The notes beneath the pieces are model-generated. The model did not search any database, was not told where the DNA came from, and saw only the letters and a program-made list of their open reading frames with translations. From Pezizomycotina sp. ARF18 (lineage: Eukaryota; Ascomycota), in assembly GCA_002224055.1 (NCBI GenBank), contig AZLU01000067.1, positions 1-64,000 on the forward strand: a stretch of DNA of 64,000 bases, read 5' to 3'. Of the stretch, positions 12,401 to 25,261 are shown one piece after another. The position numbers and the translations under genes were made by a program. Numbering within the stretch: the stretch's first letter is position 1; every line of letters starts with the position of its first letter.

Positions 12401-15400
12401 TCTAATTACGTATGACTTTGAGCAGTATATGGAGAATTGTATTCTGTAATTGATAACCATTGAAAGGCCTGAGGCTCGAAGTAAGTAGTCATAGGACTGT
12501 TCAAAGAAGAAACGGGTATACTTATCAACTCTATACCGTTTGCACTTGTAGGACCGCCACGTTTGATATCTTTACGCTTATGGCATCTCGTCGTTACATA
12601 AAAACTACAATAGTCAGGATGGGTAGAACTACCTCCGACATAGAGTTGTAGAGTAGCGGTTATGAAGTGTAGTTTCTCTGAAGAAGGCCCTCGATAGATA
12701 AACCAGCAGACCGTCGACAAAGACTGATAGTAAACAATCCGGCTTTTTCAAAAGTACAAAGTCGCGGTTTGATAGAGCGATGCAGAAGTATGGACCGCGC
12801 GACTGATAACGAAGAGCCAGTATCAGAAAGACAAACCGTCGGAGATAAAGGAGAACGGTGGCACAAGATACCCGAGCATCTCCAAAGTGTCACAAGATAA
12901 AGAAAGCTGCTGGAAAACTACGGGAAAGGAGCCTGAAGATACATTGCAAAGCATCGCTCGAAGAGAAATGTTGCATACTAGCCCCCCGGGGATTATATAT
13001 CAATGCTACACAAATCCGAGGAGTTTATGATACATCGCCCTGTGTAACGACTACATTGAAAAAAAAAAAAAAAAAAAGGACAGTTTAGCCGTGTCAGCTT
13101 GAATCATATGCTGTTGAGTAGACGAAAAAGAATTACGAAAAGCTTCATAATATCGTCCTCGTTACTTGGCGGCCGACACCACACGCGACGACTTCATAAG
13201 CTGACCTACTTCCGATCGTCCTCCGTGTATGGCCTAAACCGTAAACCGTCGAAAGGCTGTTCGACTATCTCCATATCGAGGCTCAACACTGCAGCCGGAA
13301 ACCCTTTTTCAATAGCTTCACGCAGGGCTAGGATATTCCGCTAACGCCCTATATCCCCTACTTTTTGCCACCGAGGCGCATTTTCTCGTAGTTACGAGAA
13401 TGTTACGGCAGGAAGACGGGGGAAGGGCGCGATATTAGAAACGTTTTCATTATACAAAGCCTGTAGCGGGATTTTTTGGATAGTGGTGTGTTACGAGAGT
13501 ACAATGTCGAGACGACGTAACTAAAACCTAAAACAATCTACCTAACGATTCGGGGCTCGCTTGATAATCCTGAGCGATCAGATGGCGGAATACATCCCCC
13601 TACAATTTACGCCGAGCTGCGTTCCGGTATATATTTACGAAAAGATTGTAGCAATAAACTGTTCCAAGAGCTATATATGAGCGACCCTTTACTACGCAAG
13701 CGCATGGTGTGTTGCTGGATTTTACTGCGTTATTTGCGGTGAACTTAAGGCGTATGTAAGTTGGTCGTATGATGCCTGGCGGAAACCCCTTCGTCATAAA
13801 CGACGCCGGACGTCGCATCCATTCAACCGCGAACATGACCATTTAGAAGACAGTTGACATGTGGACCAGGCGAGCAGTTCATACGAACGTTGACACGATG
13901 CGGCTGATAGCTTAATAGGGGGTATTCGATATGCTTTAATATCAGCGAGACTATATGTAATATGGCGTGGTCTGTGTGGCCGCGAAGCTATAAATCTTTT
14001 ACACGGATATTATATAATTTTGAAATAGCGTAGAAGTAGTAACTGAAGACACGGCTTCTTAAGCTTCCGTTAATACGGAGTTTATTACTCTTGGCTATTA
14101 TTTTTTTTTTTTTTTTTTTCAGTTTTAAAACTAAAAAAGCCGTTGGGTTTAGATTCTATTGCATAGCTTCTAGGGGTCCTCGTTCCGCCGTAACTACTAT
14201 CCATAAGGTTCTTGTGATCTACTGGAACCCGGAGGACGGACGGGTGTGGAGTCATGCTTCTATTTAACCTATTCTGGGGTGTATGGTTTTTTTTTTTTTT
14301 TTTCAGCAATGGGTAACCAGACACCAACCTGCTGAATTTCACACCCACCCTGCTCGCAGTAAAAACGCTAGACTATGTAACTGAAGCCTTACAGAATTAT
14401 GCTATAAGACTCTAATCGTTTTATTAAAGTGCCGCTTTGGTTCATATGTAGTGAGACCGCCCGCTTGATACGATGTACGACCATTACGAAGAAACCGAGA
14501 CGGAATATAAAAAAAAGATTTAATCTTGCTAATACTGTTCTTTTGCGAAGGAGAGCCGGCGATACAAAAATCTAATGGAATTTATGCCGAAAGATTTGAG
14601 TTTTTTACGTCCAGAGGTCACCGATGGATATGTTGCTGCTTGTTAATTGTGCTTAGGCTCGATGTTCATACACGGGCTAATGGATATTGACATCTATATC
14701 GGCGGATAGCTTGCTCCCGCGATATCACCGCATTTTGGTTTGACCATGCCTGATAACTTTTCAAAGGCGGAATTCCCAAGAGAACAGATTGTCGAATAGA
14801 CTACTTTGGCTTTCTCTGGTTTCCTAACAGCTCGAGCTGGACCGAACACACTATATAGTGATGCACGACCATCCAACCTTGAGCGCGCCGAAGCACACGG
14901 TAGTTAGGACTTCAAAAAACGATGCTTATTCAAGTTCGTCGAAGACTTCATAATCAGTCTTGACCCCACTAAACTCATAGCTAAATAGGCCATCCAGTAA
15001 GCTTACGACACCAGGGAGATCATACGTCTCCTCCTGGGAATCAGGTATGGTATATAAAGTGCGGCGAGGCGCTGAAGTCTAGGCATGCCCGCCGCCGATA
15101 AATTTCTATGGTCTGGCTCGCGGAGGTATAATCCAAAAGACTGGTTTCAACCTTTTTGATAACGAGGGTAGAACTGTATAGAAGCAAAAGACGTTGTATA
15201 TTGCTCTTTTACCTAATTCCTCACTCCATAGCAAATATTATTCTTATCATTTCCGGTGAATGAATCAAGTTGGGAAAGTGGGATGCTAATTAAACTACTG
15301 GCTGCACCATGATAGTGCTATAAATTCATTCCGCGCGGTCAAGTTTTAGGCGGTACTTAGATGGGTTCACAATGAGTACCAAACGAATCCCGCGAACCAT

Positions 15401-17916
15401 AAACCATCCGGCCTTCTTCGCCCGATCATTGTCGAAGTAGACTGTATGAAGTAATTGTGTTAGAAATTTCTCTTGGTGAGTCTCCCAAAAGGCGGTTAAA
15501 GCGATCTCCCGCCTTGGTTAGACGAGGCGGACAAGCTTCACGATACATGGGACGATATCCATAGATTTTAAAAACCTTTAGATTGCTTTTGGGAAAATAT
15601 TAGTCTTCTGCGGCAAACTCGGCACTGTTTTTTTTGTAGAAAGTGGGCGAGAACACTGTCAAGCTCGAAATAGTGAAATTTTCACGAGCGTTTTCTAAGT
15701 GTTACACACTGCCTAAATGATGACGAGGGGGTGAGGGCGCTACTTCTTCGTTTTCCCGGCACTGTGTGATATGGATTTGCATTAGAGGCGGCTATGTGAT
15801 ATCGTTGAATAGGCGAGGGGGCAGTCGTGCGATATAAGTCTGCCCGCTTCTGGAAACTCTCGTCACCTTTTTCATGATTAATCTCATTTCAAGGGACAAC
15901 ATAGCAAGTGACCTAACGGCTATCTGAAGGCTGTCATACTCTCTGATACAACTGCAGCGGCCCCGTTGATAATTTTTCAAGATGAGCAACCCTAAAAAGC
16001 GATTTTCTCGGTTACGCGTATATTTCTCGGGCAACCGCCGTCAATTATGCTCTAGAGCTCCGACAAGGCGACATTTTCTGAGCTGACGGCTTTATTTGGA
16101 TTTTTTCGACCTTTTTCGAAGCACAACCGAGTGTAAGATACGATGTAAGCCTAGCTTGACTCGGCGAATGTTATGTAGAGTGGTGGGAAAGGAATAGTTG
16201 CCTACGCTACCGACGATAACAATATTTGACGTATGAGAGCCATCGATATGACAGGCCAAATCGATTATTATATTGAAGCTTTTAAGTGTTCGGCTTGGAT
16301 GCCGAGAAAGGATAGAGATGTTTGTAGCTGCTTGTTTAGGAGCCTTAAGCTCGATCTTCATCGACGTGCAAAGGAATGCTGGGAGTTATAACGGCGCATG
16401 GGCCGTCAGGCGATAGCGGCAATCCTGGTTTGGAGTTGGCGGATGCTCTCCCGAGCTCTTTTACTTCGGGAGGCGAAGGATAAAAAGGATGTTGAAGTAT
16501 TGAAAGGGATTCATTTCATTCTTTCATCCTTTTCCAACCAATATATAAGAAAAAGCAAGCGACGCCATCAAAGAAAGATTAGAGTATAAGGACATGCCAA
16601 TGGCTTGATTAGTTGCTGATGGAGACTATCTTCGGTGGAATCGGTAAACGAGGTACATGCGCAGAGCCATAGCAATTTTCAGCCGAAGCCGCCGAGATCC
16701 GTATACCAACAGAACCCGAAGAGCACCCATATCGCTTGTAGATTTGCTAATCTCGGTAATTTCGCTCTGCAAGCTTAAGCGCTTATTCCTCGCGATGTAA
16801 ATGGGTGTAGAAAAGGACAGCGGATAGACTGGATAAATGTCACAGAATACCTTCGTGTACTCAAAAGAGTATGATAATCGCCTAGCGACTCGGAAAAGCA
16901 GAGCAGATTTGGTATGTCATACGACATTTTTCCTTTTCAATTTAACATAGAGACACCGAATCTCAAATTTAGCCGACAAGGACCAGACAACTAAAGTCAG
17001 AAATCTATGCTGGACGCTAGCAGTGGTAAGATGCACAGAGTAATACATCCTATTCAGGTATTATTTCGCTTGCTTTGGAAAAATAAACACCAAGATGACT
17101 TTCAAGAGATAGTCCTTAAATTTTATCGTCCTCGATGACCAGACGATTCTCACAGGCTTCATCGTGAGCCATATTTCACAACTAATCTTTGCAGCTAATT
17201 CAAGCTCAAAGAAAATAGATGCATTTTAGGCAAGCAGAGAGCTATAAGAAACGATTGAGATTTGGTCTGTTCACTTGTTGATACCGATGCATACATACCA
17301 GTGATTTTTCGTTATTTTCCGTATAAATTTATATTGGTGATATTTTCTAAAGTCATGAGTCCAAACTTTGGGTGAAGTCGGCTCTCTGACATGATACTCT
17401 GCTACTTTCTGCAAGCGAGTGGTTCGAGATTTGAACATAGCTTACACACTTGTGAAGAAACAGGATAATATAGCCAAAGACTGATACGTATCGGATTTAT
17501 ATCTCGATGGAAATTATTCTGATATGGCGTAATTTACTCTATCCATTGAAGCCGCATCTTTAAAACAGCTCGTTACATATTAACGGAACACGCGGGACAC
17601 CTCTTTATAGATCTAGTGGCGTAAGACTTTCTCCGAAAGGCGTGGATGACTCTGCACGTATACGGTTCCCTGCCGGGTTGCACGCTCAACGGTGCCCAGA
17701 ATTTTCGCGGTTTCAGTGATATTTTTAACATTCATTGAATCGTCGCTGATCTCACATAGCAATATACTGATCACGTTTGGACGAGTTAACAAGAAATTAT
17801 ACCGTGGAACAGGCACTCAAAAAAAGTGCTCAGCATAGTAGTTGTCGCCCGGAAGAAAAAACCGCACGAGCCCTTTCGCGTAGCTGCATGCACGGCAGAA
17901 GAAAGCCCACAAACTA
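12401..17916. other. 5.5-kb gene desert of decayed sequence
   Basis: Base composition is mixed, not AT-rich, yet no open frame passes about 105 codons and none resembles a protein family. The longest (12406-12720 -, 13600-13842 -, 15792-16034 -, 16092-16361 -) have no recognisable motif. Two A/T tracts near 14100 and 14290 bracket a roughly 180-bp segment. The sequence resembles very old, heavily mutated coding or repeat DNA. The Pogo/Fot1 element at 17919 is inserted at its right edge. Confidence 0.4.
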
Positions 17917-17918
17917 TA
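17917..17918. other. TA target-site duplication (left)
   Basis: The dinucleotide TA directly precedes the left terminal inverted repeat. An identical TA at 20058-20059 follows the right one, as expected for Tc1/mariner/Pogo insertion. Confidence 0.75.
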
Positions 17919-17968
17919 ACGTGGGGCACTAGCCTGCGAGCCGGCACCGGCCAGCGAGCCAGCCATGC
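17919..17968 (+). repeat. Left terminal inverted repeat
   Basis: It starts ACGTGGGGCACTA and continues through CCTGCGAGCC and ACCGGCCAGCGAGCCAG. It pairs with 20008-20057 in reverse complement with only a few substitutions. Confidence 0.88.
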
Positions 17969-20007
17969 CAAGAAATGCCAAGGCCACACTAAAATGACCA
18001 TAAAATTCTATATATATATGTAAAAATGACAATCGAAGGCTCGAGAACTACGAAATAGTAATGGGAAGAACCATCTAGGGCCCTAACCAACCGCGTGTTT
18101 AAAATTATATAGTAATTATATAGTAAAATAAATAATGGGTAGGGTTCCAGCCCTAGTCCTCTTTCTCCGTCCCATTTCTCTTTCTCCCGGCCGTCGCCCG
18201 CAGATATAGCTCCCGCGCTAGCTACTTCGTATAGCCCTTCCGTAACTTCGCGTTTTCTACTCTAGTGACGCGTACATTTATAGTATCGATGCCCGCTAGC
18301 AGCTTACTATTATCTAATACTTTAGCCTTACTAATATGCGTACGGCTACTAGGCTCTGCCGCCTTCTAATCCCGGTTCTAAGCGCGTAACTTAATATTTT
18401 CTACCTTCTATATATCTACTTATTTAAAGGACGTAGCTACAGCCTTATAAATCTTATTAAATAGGGATATAATAGGCGCCGAAAGCCTAGGTTTAGTCGA
18501 TAATATCTTCTCTAGCGTCGTTAGATACCGTACTAGGTTAGTCTTATCGCGGGGGGTAGCTAAATCTATTAGATCTAGGCCTCGAACTAAAGGGGGATCC
18601 TTATAATCTACGCTAGTTCTTTAATATTTACTGGCTCTTATAGCTATTTATTAAATCGGGGCATTCGTTCTAGTACGTATATAGGTTCGAATAGTATAGC
18701 TCTAGCGTGTTTCTAGGCGCCTCGTATAATATTAGGCGTAAAACTAAGGTCGCGGGCCTTAGTTATTAGCTAAATAAAGTCTCTTTTTACTATCGGGCTC
18801 TATTATAGCGTATAAAGTCCTCGACGAGCCTACCGTATCTCCTCTAATAGACGCTAAAGACATCGATATCTAATAGCTATATTAGGTAAGTAGTATAAGG
18901 AGGTAAATAAAGGAGTATAATTCTATTATCTAGGTAAATTTTAATAAATTTAACTAATAAATAGCTACTATACCTATCTAATATAAGCATAGTATAAGCC
19001 CCCCCCTTTAATCTTAAAGAGCGTGCGGTAAAAAAATACGTAGAAGCTACTTAACGCCTAGATCGTTATTCGATATACCGCTATCGCTAATAGCCTATTA
19101 CTACCTCGGGCGTAGCGTATATCCTCGATACTAGTCTAATAGGTAAGATTTACTCTAAATACTACTATCGCGCTAGTACGTTACCGTCTATATTAATATA
19201 CTTAATTATAGTAATTAGCTCCCGATTACTATCGTATATCTTAAATTTTCGAGATTTATAGGCCTTCGGGACTATAATCTAACCGTTAGCGGTAAATCCC
19301 CGTAGAAAGCCTTTCTCGTTAACGTTATATATATCGTAATTTTTAAGTTTATATTTATTTTGGGCGTTTTAAAACTTCTAAAAATAATCGACTATTATAG
19401 CCGAATACTCCGTATAGCTACGCTTATTATCTAGTATACGGGAATATACCGCGCGGAGCTTAGGATATCGTCTTAAAAAGCGCTTCGGCTAGTTTTTACT
19501 AATCTGGGCGCCGTTAGCTAGCTCTCCGGCTATATAACGTAGCATATTATAGCGTATAGGGAAGCCCTAGCTATATAATTAGTATACTAGGCCTCGATAG
19601 TACTCTTGGTAGCGTCGGTAAGGAGCTGTAGCTGGGGCTACTTCTATACGGGGACTTTATACGGGCGTCCTTTATTCCGGTACTTTAAAGTTGAAGGGGG
19701 ACCCTATAAAATAATACCGTTTGTTAAGAGATAGTCTATTTCTGGCGCGATAGCTATTAAGGGCTTCCGTTAGGCGTACTTCCTTTTGCTCGGGCGTTAG
19801 GCTTGAATACGGTAGTTAACTGGCTATGGTAATGTTTGAGCGCGTTAGTGTTGTTTAATATGTTAATAAAATAGAGTTTTATTGATTATAATATGTGTAA
19901 TCGATAAGCTTTTTGTTGGGATGTATGTATATAGGGGCCCGGAGCTACGATAGTGCCCGGGAATGGCTATTTATTTATTTTTTTTTATATGGTAGCTACC
20001 GTTGTCT

Positions 20008-20057
20008 TGGCAACTGGCTCGCTGGCCGGTACTGGCTCGCAGGATAGTGCCCCACGT
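20008..20057 (-). repeat. Right terminal inverted repeat
   Basis: The mirror of 17919-17968, ending CCCCACGT immediately before the second TA. Confidence 0.88.
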
Positions 20058-20059
20058 TA

Positions 20060-21455
20060 TTTCTGTTTCTCGACAGAATAGGTGAAGAATAGGAAGCGAT
20101 ATGTCGAATGTAAATCTAATAATAACATGCGATTTCTTCAGACATAACCTAATGATTTTTATTCTTTCCTTTTGCATCCGGAAAAAACTCTCACTTGTTG
20201 GAGAAGAACCGAGAAAATCTAAGGTGGGCGCGAGTGACTGAGCGGCGACACGTGGTATCGATGAACGAACCCGCAATCTCAATCCGAGGAAGCTATACAG
20301 ACTTCGGCGGCTGACGATACGTCAAAATCTAGCCCATTACTTTTAAATTGGAACTTCCCATAGATATTTATCTTCACTGCATAATCATACACTGAAATAC
20401 TTTTAGAAAAGGTCATAAAATAGGTGTAGCTGAGCCGATTTGGAAGTATAGATGGTACAAAACGGAACGTACACAAACCTTCGCCAATCAGTCGCTTGAA
20501 GCCGCGCATTGGACGGTTTCGCAATTTATGCACCCAATTGAGTAATTTAGTTGCGTGTTGAAAGGCCAAGGTGCGGGCAATAGCGCTTGCGTGGTGAACC
20601 AAGAATCGAAGATACGAATAGGTAGAAGGAGAGAAATTATTAATTCGGGATAGGTTATTGTATTCCCTCTTAGAATAATACTTTTTCCTGGAGATGTATA
20701 TAGAACCTTTCTTCTGGTTCCAAGTTTGTCGGAAATCATTTCAGTTAGTGAAGTTGTTTTAGCTTAAGGGGCGAATTCGCGCAACGATGGAACCTAAAAC
20801 CCCTTGTCTTACTAACATATTGTAATTGGTTTTTTTAGAGCTTAGCAACAATTCCATCCGAGCAATTTTTGTAACCGTGGACATTGTTATCACGGTGGAG
20901 GTTCTTGAGGTAGTCTTGCTATGTATTAGGATCATCGGCAGTGTTGAGAATTTCATTCTCAATTTCAGTCAATCTCAACTTATTTGGATTGCGAGACGCG
21001 CGAGCAGATGGTACAGAGAATCATGCTCTCATCCACGCAATTATATGCCTTAAATATTGTATAAGCTGACGGTCCTGCTCATTAATATGTTCCAGAAAAT
21101 GTCAGAATTTTACATCTGAGCTTTGGGACATCGCTTAGTGGTGACCTACACTGAATTACTTCTAGTTTTGTTTCATAACCCTCGCTTACCACAATGCAGC
21201 CTAGAAACTCCACGCTGAAAATAACTTCCTGACGAACACCGACAGGGAAAGCTGCCTATAACTGCAGTATTAAGCTGGTAATGAAATAACGGGCTCTGCT
21301 GTTATATAAACCCTGATGCGGAGCACGGCTTCCAATTGAACAATCACCTTCCTTCCTTTGCTGTTTTAAATAGCTCATTTTTAATCACTAGTTTATACAC
21401 TAAAACTTTACTCTCTAACAAAAATAAGGGATTTCCCCAGAACTATCTTTCAAAA
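20060..21455. other. Intergenic, no supported gene
   Basis: Minus-strand frames at 20279-20602 and 20488-20739 and a plus-strand frame at 20826-21053 are open but short, without domains, and unsupported by splice or start context. The last 150 bp lead into the secreted-protein gene and contain TATATAAA-like sequence near 21303. Confidence 0.35.
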
Positions 21456-22184
21456 ATGAAATTTCTCGCAGTCACCGTTCTCGCTGCCTTTATGACTCTT
21501 CAAGCGATAGCTGCTCCTCGAGGTAATTGATCTCGCCTGTATCGCCAAATCTCCACCGCGAACAGCCATACCGCTAACTCAGGATACTTATTCTATAGAT
21601 GTCAGGTCGGACGGCAGCAGTCTCGTGCGCCGAGGCTCTAATGGCTTCCTCAAGCGCCTCAAAAAAAAAAAAAAGCTAAAATGAAGAACGTCGTATTTTG
21701 GCGCGTCTCGATTACATCTCCGAACAGCAAAGGTCAGGCAATGGCTGAAGCAGACGTCAAAGATCTCGATCACATGGAAGCTTACCTTACTTGGGATGGT
21801 ACGTCTACATGACGGAAGAAGAACCCAATTTGGACGACTTTGCCTTCCCTACGCGGCTACCGGCTAATATTCAGAACGAAGCGGCGGATATGGATGCCGA
21901 TATTTTCACTCGCTCGGGATTGAGATCGATGCCGCTTAGGCTCTTTCTAGTTTACGCAAGGCAAACAAGAACTTGAAGGATGCCGGAGTCGCTATCGTCC
22001 TAGCGAAAGATGTGTGCGGTAGTAAACGTATCTCGACTTCGATGAACCTTATTGGGCTATTTTCTTTCCGAATGGTGAAGAAGTTGATGCTTATTTCGTT
22101 GGAGCTGTTACAAAGGATAAGATTCTTGGCCCTGTTAAGTACCTCTCCGATGGGATCCCGGAGCCTTGGAAGCCTTTTGAGTGA
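21456..22184 (+). pseudogene. Small secreted protein, about 215 aa, frame-disrupted
   Basis: ATG at 21456 in good context (CAAAAATGAAA) encodes the signal peptide MKFLAVTVLAAFMTLQAIAA. A canonical 76-nt intron (21523-21598, GTAATT...CTAAC...TATAG) follows in phase 1. The mature part starts DVRSDGSSLVRRGSNGFLKR and runs into a 14-A tract where the frame changes. Recognisable blocks continue in alternating frames: VVFWRVSITSPNSKGQ, YVYMTEEEPNLDDFAFPTR, NKNLKDAGVAIVLAKDV, and the aromatic, acidic end EPYWAIFFPNGEEVDAYFVG to PEPWKPFE and a stop at 22182-22184. About four frame changes, several at homopolymers, plus one in-frame stop separate the blocks. No family is recognised. Size, signal peptide and acidic character fit a fungal secreted or effector-like protein, but that is inference. 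Confidence 0.6.
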
Positions 22185-22968
22185 CAATAGAGAACATGCT
22201 CAAGAAAACGCTTTGATAAAAGCGGTGTAACGATAGATTTCAATTTCGAACTATATATATATTGTTTATTGTTTGTAATTTCTTTGCTTATTGTTCGTGT
22301 TTTTCATCGTAACTTAGACAATCATGGGGCATTAGTTAAGATAATAAAATTATATCTATCCAGAAATCTTAAAACATTGATTCAACTGTTTCTTTGAATA
22401 AAATGAAGAATTAAAGATTGTAACAGAACTTTAGAGATTTGCAAGACTTCATGAGCCAGTGGAGCTCATAGCACCATTAAGGCGAAACAAAATAGCGGTA
22501 ACTATGAGCAGTGTCCGCGCCTAAAGGTGTTTCATGGCTAATGCAAAGCAAGTCATGCGCTTGCGAAACAGCACACAGAATATAGCTGATGGAAACTGAA
22601 TCGACTTTAATACGAAATATTCCCGAATTTCGTGTCAGAATGAAAACTTCAATGTCGCTGGCCATCAAAACCTAGAAAATCGCCTCGCATTTTTTTTTTT
22701 TTATAAAAGATGTTTCTAAATTCTCCGGAAAAGGCTTCGAGATGAGAATTTCAGGTTCAAGTATTGTCCGCATAGAATACGGTATTCACGCCTGTGAAAC
22801 AGAAATTTAGCCATTAGGAAAAGTAAAGATATATAAAATGTCTCGATTCTGTAAATCCGCTATCTCACCACCATCAACAGGAAATATCCCATCGATACCA
22901 GTTCCGGCCAAAACAATCCTCGGAGATCCTAGAAACCCTACCTCGAACGGACAATTTGGCCATAGAAA
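22185..22968. other. Intergenic, 5' flank of the Cys/His array
   Basis: AT-rich spacer with a T12 tract at about 22690. A short minus-strand open frame (22477-22668) has no recognisable content. Confidence 0.4.
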
Positions 22969-23218
22969 ATGAGCGCAAACTACTGCTACGCGTGTACCAT
23001 CTGAAATTCACGGATGGGGCAGCACCGCTCCGAACCTCCAGCCATGCATCCTCTGCACTAGGGTATTTTGCAGCCACCACAGATCCGTTCGCGTCGATCA
23101 CCATGGCTACGCAATTTGTAGCGCAAACCACCGCCGATATAAGATCAGCAGTTTGAGGCACTTCTTGAATGACAATATTTATCCAACGCTCTACGCCTGG
23201 AAGATGAAGAACGATTAA
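22969..23218 (+). pseudogene. Cys/His array copy 1 (most diverged)
   Basis: ATG at 22969 (AAAATGAGC) starts MSANYCYACTI with a CxxC pair, then the frame breaks. In another frame, 23042-23218, the core is clear: PCILCTRVFCSHHRS, then HHGYAICSANHRRYK, ending YPTLYAWKMKND and a stop. It shares CxLC-x3-FC-x2-H-x-S, GYxIC and HRRYK with the other copies. It is not visible as one long frame and is the most divergent and shortest member. Confidence 0.7.
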
Positions 23219-24058
23219 GCCGGATACGTCTTCGCCCGAATTTCGTAGGAAACCAAAGCGGCTCGATAGTTTTACGTTTATTTGTGTGATTTAGTGGACA
23301 TTTCATATAGTTAATTGAATATTTCCCTTGAAGCATTACAATAAAAACTTCTATATACAATTTCCGAGCATTAGCAGGTGATGCTCGTATTTCTGTATTC
23401 TCGGTGAATGTACATTTGGCAAGATATGCATCTTCGCTAAGCTCGGAATTTCAAAAATGAAAATGAGGGTTGATAACTTTGATTCGAAGGCTGGGGTTTA
23501 GGTAGGCCTTTTTAAAAGCTTTCTTCTACCGAAACCTTTATTCCTTAATCTTGTTCCAGTTTCTCGTGGCGTTGACTCGTGGGCGTGAAGAAGGGACCAA
23601 TAAAACTGCTGATAATCAGTATCCTATTACCAACTTTGAAAGCTTCGTATAAATAACATATATCTCATAGGTAATAAGTATTTAATGTGAGAATCTGGCT
23701 CCTTAAAAGTGTCACAGGCGTTCAAAAGCCAAAAAAAGAAAAAAAAAAAAAAGAAAAATCGTCTGTCGCCTGCTTTATATCACTTGAATAATAATCAAAA
23801 GTTGTATCGATCAACCTCATCCTTATACATGTAATTGGTACTGTCAAACTTACCTTTCATTTCCCCAAAGCGACCACAGCTCCACCACAAATTAGTAACT
23901 AAGAGGGAATATAAAAAAGGAACCATATCATGGTTGGCTTAGAGAAAAAATAAGTCTTTCTGTATTCAAAGCCCTAAAAGTACAGAAAGCAATTAAGGAG
24001 ATCAGGGAGCTATTAGCCTTCACAAATCCAACGAAAATCTTAGCCATTTAAAGGCAAT

Positions 24059-24331
24059 ATGGCGGCTTGTCACCTATGTACCGCAAGCCAAGACTTGAAG
24101 ACGTGCCTCGTCTGTAAGCAATAATACTGTCACCTACACCGCTCACCTAAATACAAGCACACGGGGTACGACGTCTGCTCGGCTGGCAGCAAGTTCTATT
24201 CACGTTACAAATGCACTAAACGCAATGATCTAACAGTGTACTCGTCATTCGCTCGCTGGAAAAATCCGCGAGCCTCACAAATTCATACTTTAATAACCGG
24301 TCCTAGATTAACTAGTCACTTGTTTTTCTAG
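24059..24331 (+). pseudogene. Cys/His array copy 2, one internal stop
   Basis: A 91-codon frame begins MAACHLCTASQDLKTCLVCK at 24059 and ends at the TAG 24329-24331. It is interrupted only by one TAA, two codons after CLVCK. After the stop it continues YCHLHRSPKYKHTGYDVCSA, then KFYSRYK and YSSFARWKN. The spacing between the first two CxxC pairs is only 8 residues, the shortest in the array. The stop could be a substitution in what is a Phe/Tyr-preceding codon in the other copies. Confidence 0.75.
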
Positions 24332-25261
24332 GCCTGCTAGTGGAATCAAATACTTCAATCTCCGCTAGTAGGGGAATTTTAGCTTTAGACAAAAAAATAT
24401 CGAAACTATTGCCCTTTCCCCAAAGCTAGCCATAACATATAGCATTATTTGTGTAGGTATGCTTTGCAGATTTCAGTAGGATAGATCGTGAATTATCCGC
24501 TCGATATTAAATCGATTGGTCTGGCCTTATTTACCAAACCAATACATCGAGGTATAAGCCGCGTAATATAACTCTTATAAAGAAAGTCTTTAAATTAATC
24601 ACTTGATTTACTAGCGCTTCGTAACACCTCCAAGACATTATAAAATTGGAAAAGAAATCCTCAGATCCCGGTTTCGTTGAGTTTTTTTATCCTTTGAAAT
24701 ACTGATCAATTCGATATTTTAAAGGACGGTGGGTTAAAAATGAGGTTGAACATAATATCAAGCATTGAACTACCAGAGCTTCTAAATTAGTTCATCCAAT
24801 AAATCGTCGCTATACTCAGGTAATTATGGCAAAATATCATACACGATCAATTATTACCACAGAAGAAATATAAGTATTTTCTTTATTAGAATTGGTCACA
24901 AATTTTCAGCATAGTCGGTCGCCAGCCTTAAGAAGTCGTGGGATGAATCAGTCTCAAAAGAGGTTAAGGATAATTTATTGATTATATAGCCAATATAAAT
25001 AGTCGAGCATACACGCACACACACCTCAGTCGACAAGGAGGTTCAAAAGCAGATCTCGTTATTTTAATTTGTCGAAAAGTCTCGATAACCACAACGAATA
25101 TCATAGCATATATACTAGATCAGCCAGCCCCTCTTTATCCCTCGCCATACAACTGTACTGCAGACCTCTTATCAAAATACGTTAGTCATCTAACTTTAGA
25201 AGTTTTCGGAAAATACCAACATTGCGTACGCGTAGAGCTAGCCAACTGCCGCGGGGGAAAA

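Larger units (their letters stand above)
17919..20057 (-). mobile_element. Fot1/Pogo-type DNA transposon, RIP-degraded
   Basis: A 2.1-kb element with terminal inverted repeats that begin ACGTGGGGCACTA and match for about 50 bp with few mismatches (17919-17968 and 20008-20057), flanked by TA. The transposase reads on the minus strand from about 19830 to 18950. Despite many stops it keeps the family order. It has an N-terminal LTPEQKEVRLTEALNSYRAR (about 19810-19750), an RFLRRYPKLRAVYSR helix (about 19480-19430), DIYNVNEKGFLRGF at about 19340-19300 in place of the usual YNMDEKGF catalytic block, and a C-terminal AYTMLILDR (about 18980) matching the usual LLILDGH. The interior is dense in TA/TAG/TAA, the result of RIP-like C-to-T change on both strands, so the transposase is dead. 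The repeats themselves are still GC-rich. Confidence 0.88.

Noticed and set aside
13240-13335. Minus-strand phrase resembling an ankyrin repeat (LREAIEKGFPAAVLSLDMEI)
   Set aside because: A single weak match with no adjacent repeats in any frame; could be chance.
14085-14348. Segment bracketed by A/T tracts, considered as a tRNA-derived SINE
   Set aside because: A weak GGTTCCA box-B-like motif is present, but there is no box A, no target-site duplication and no second copy in the window.
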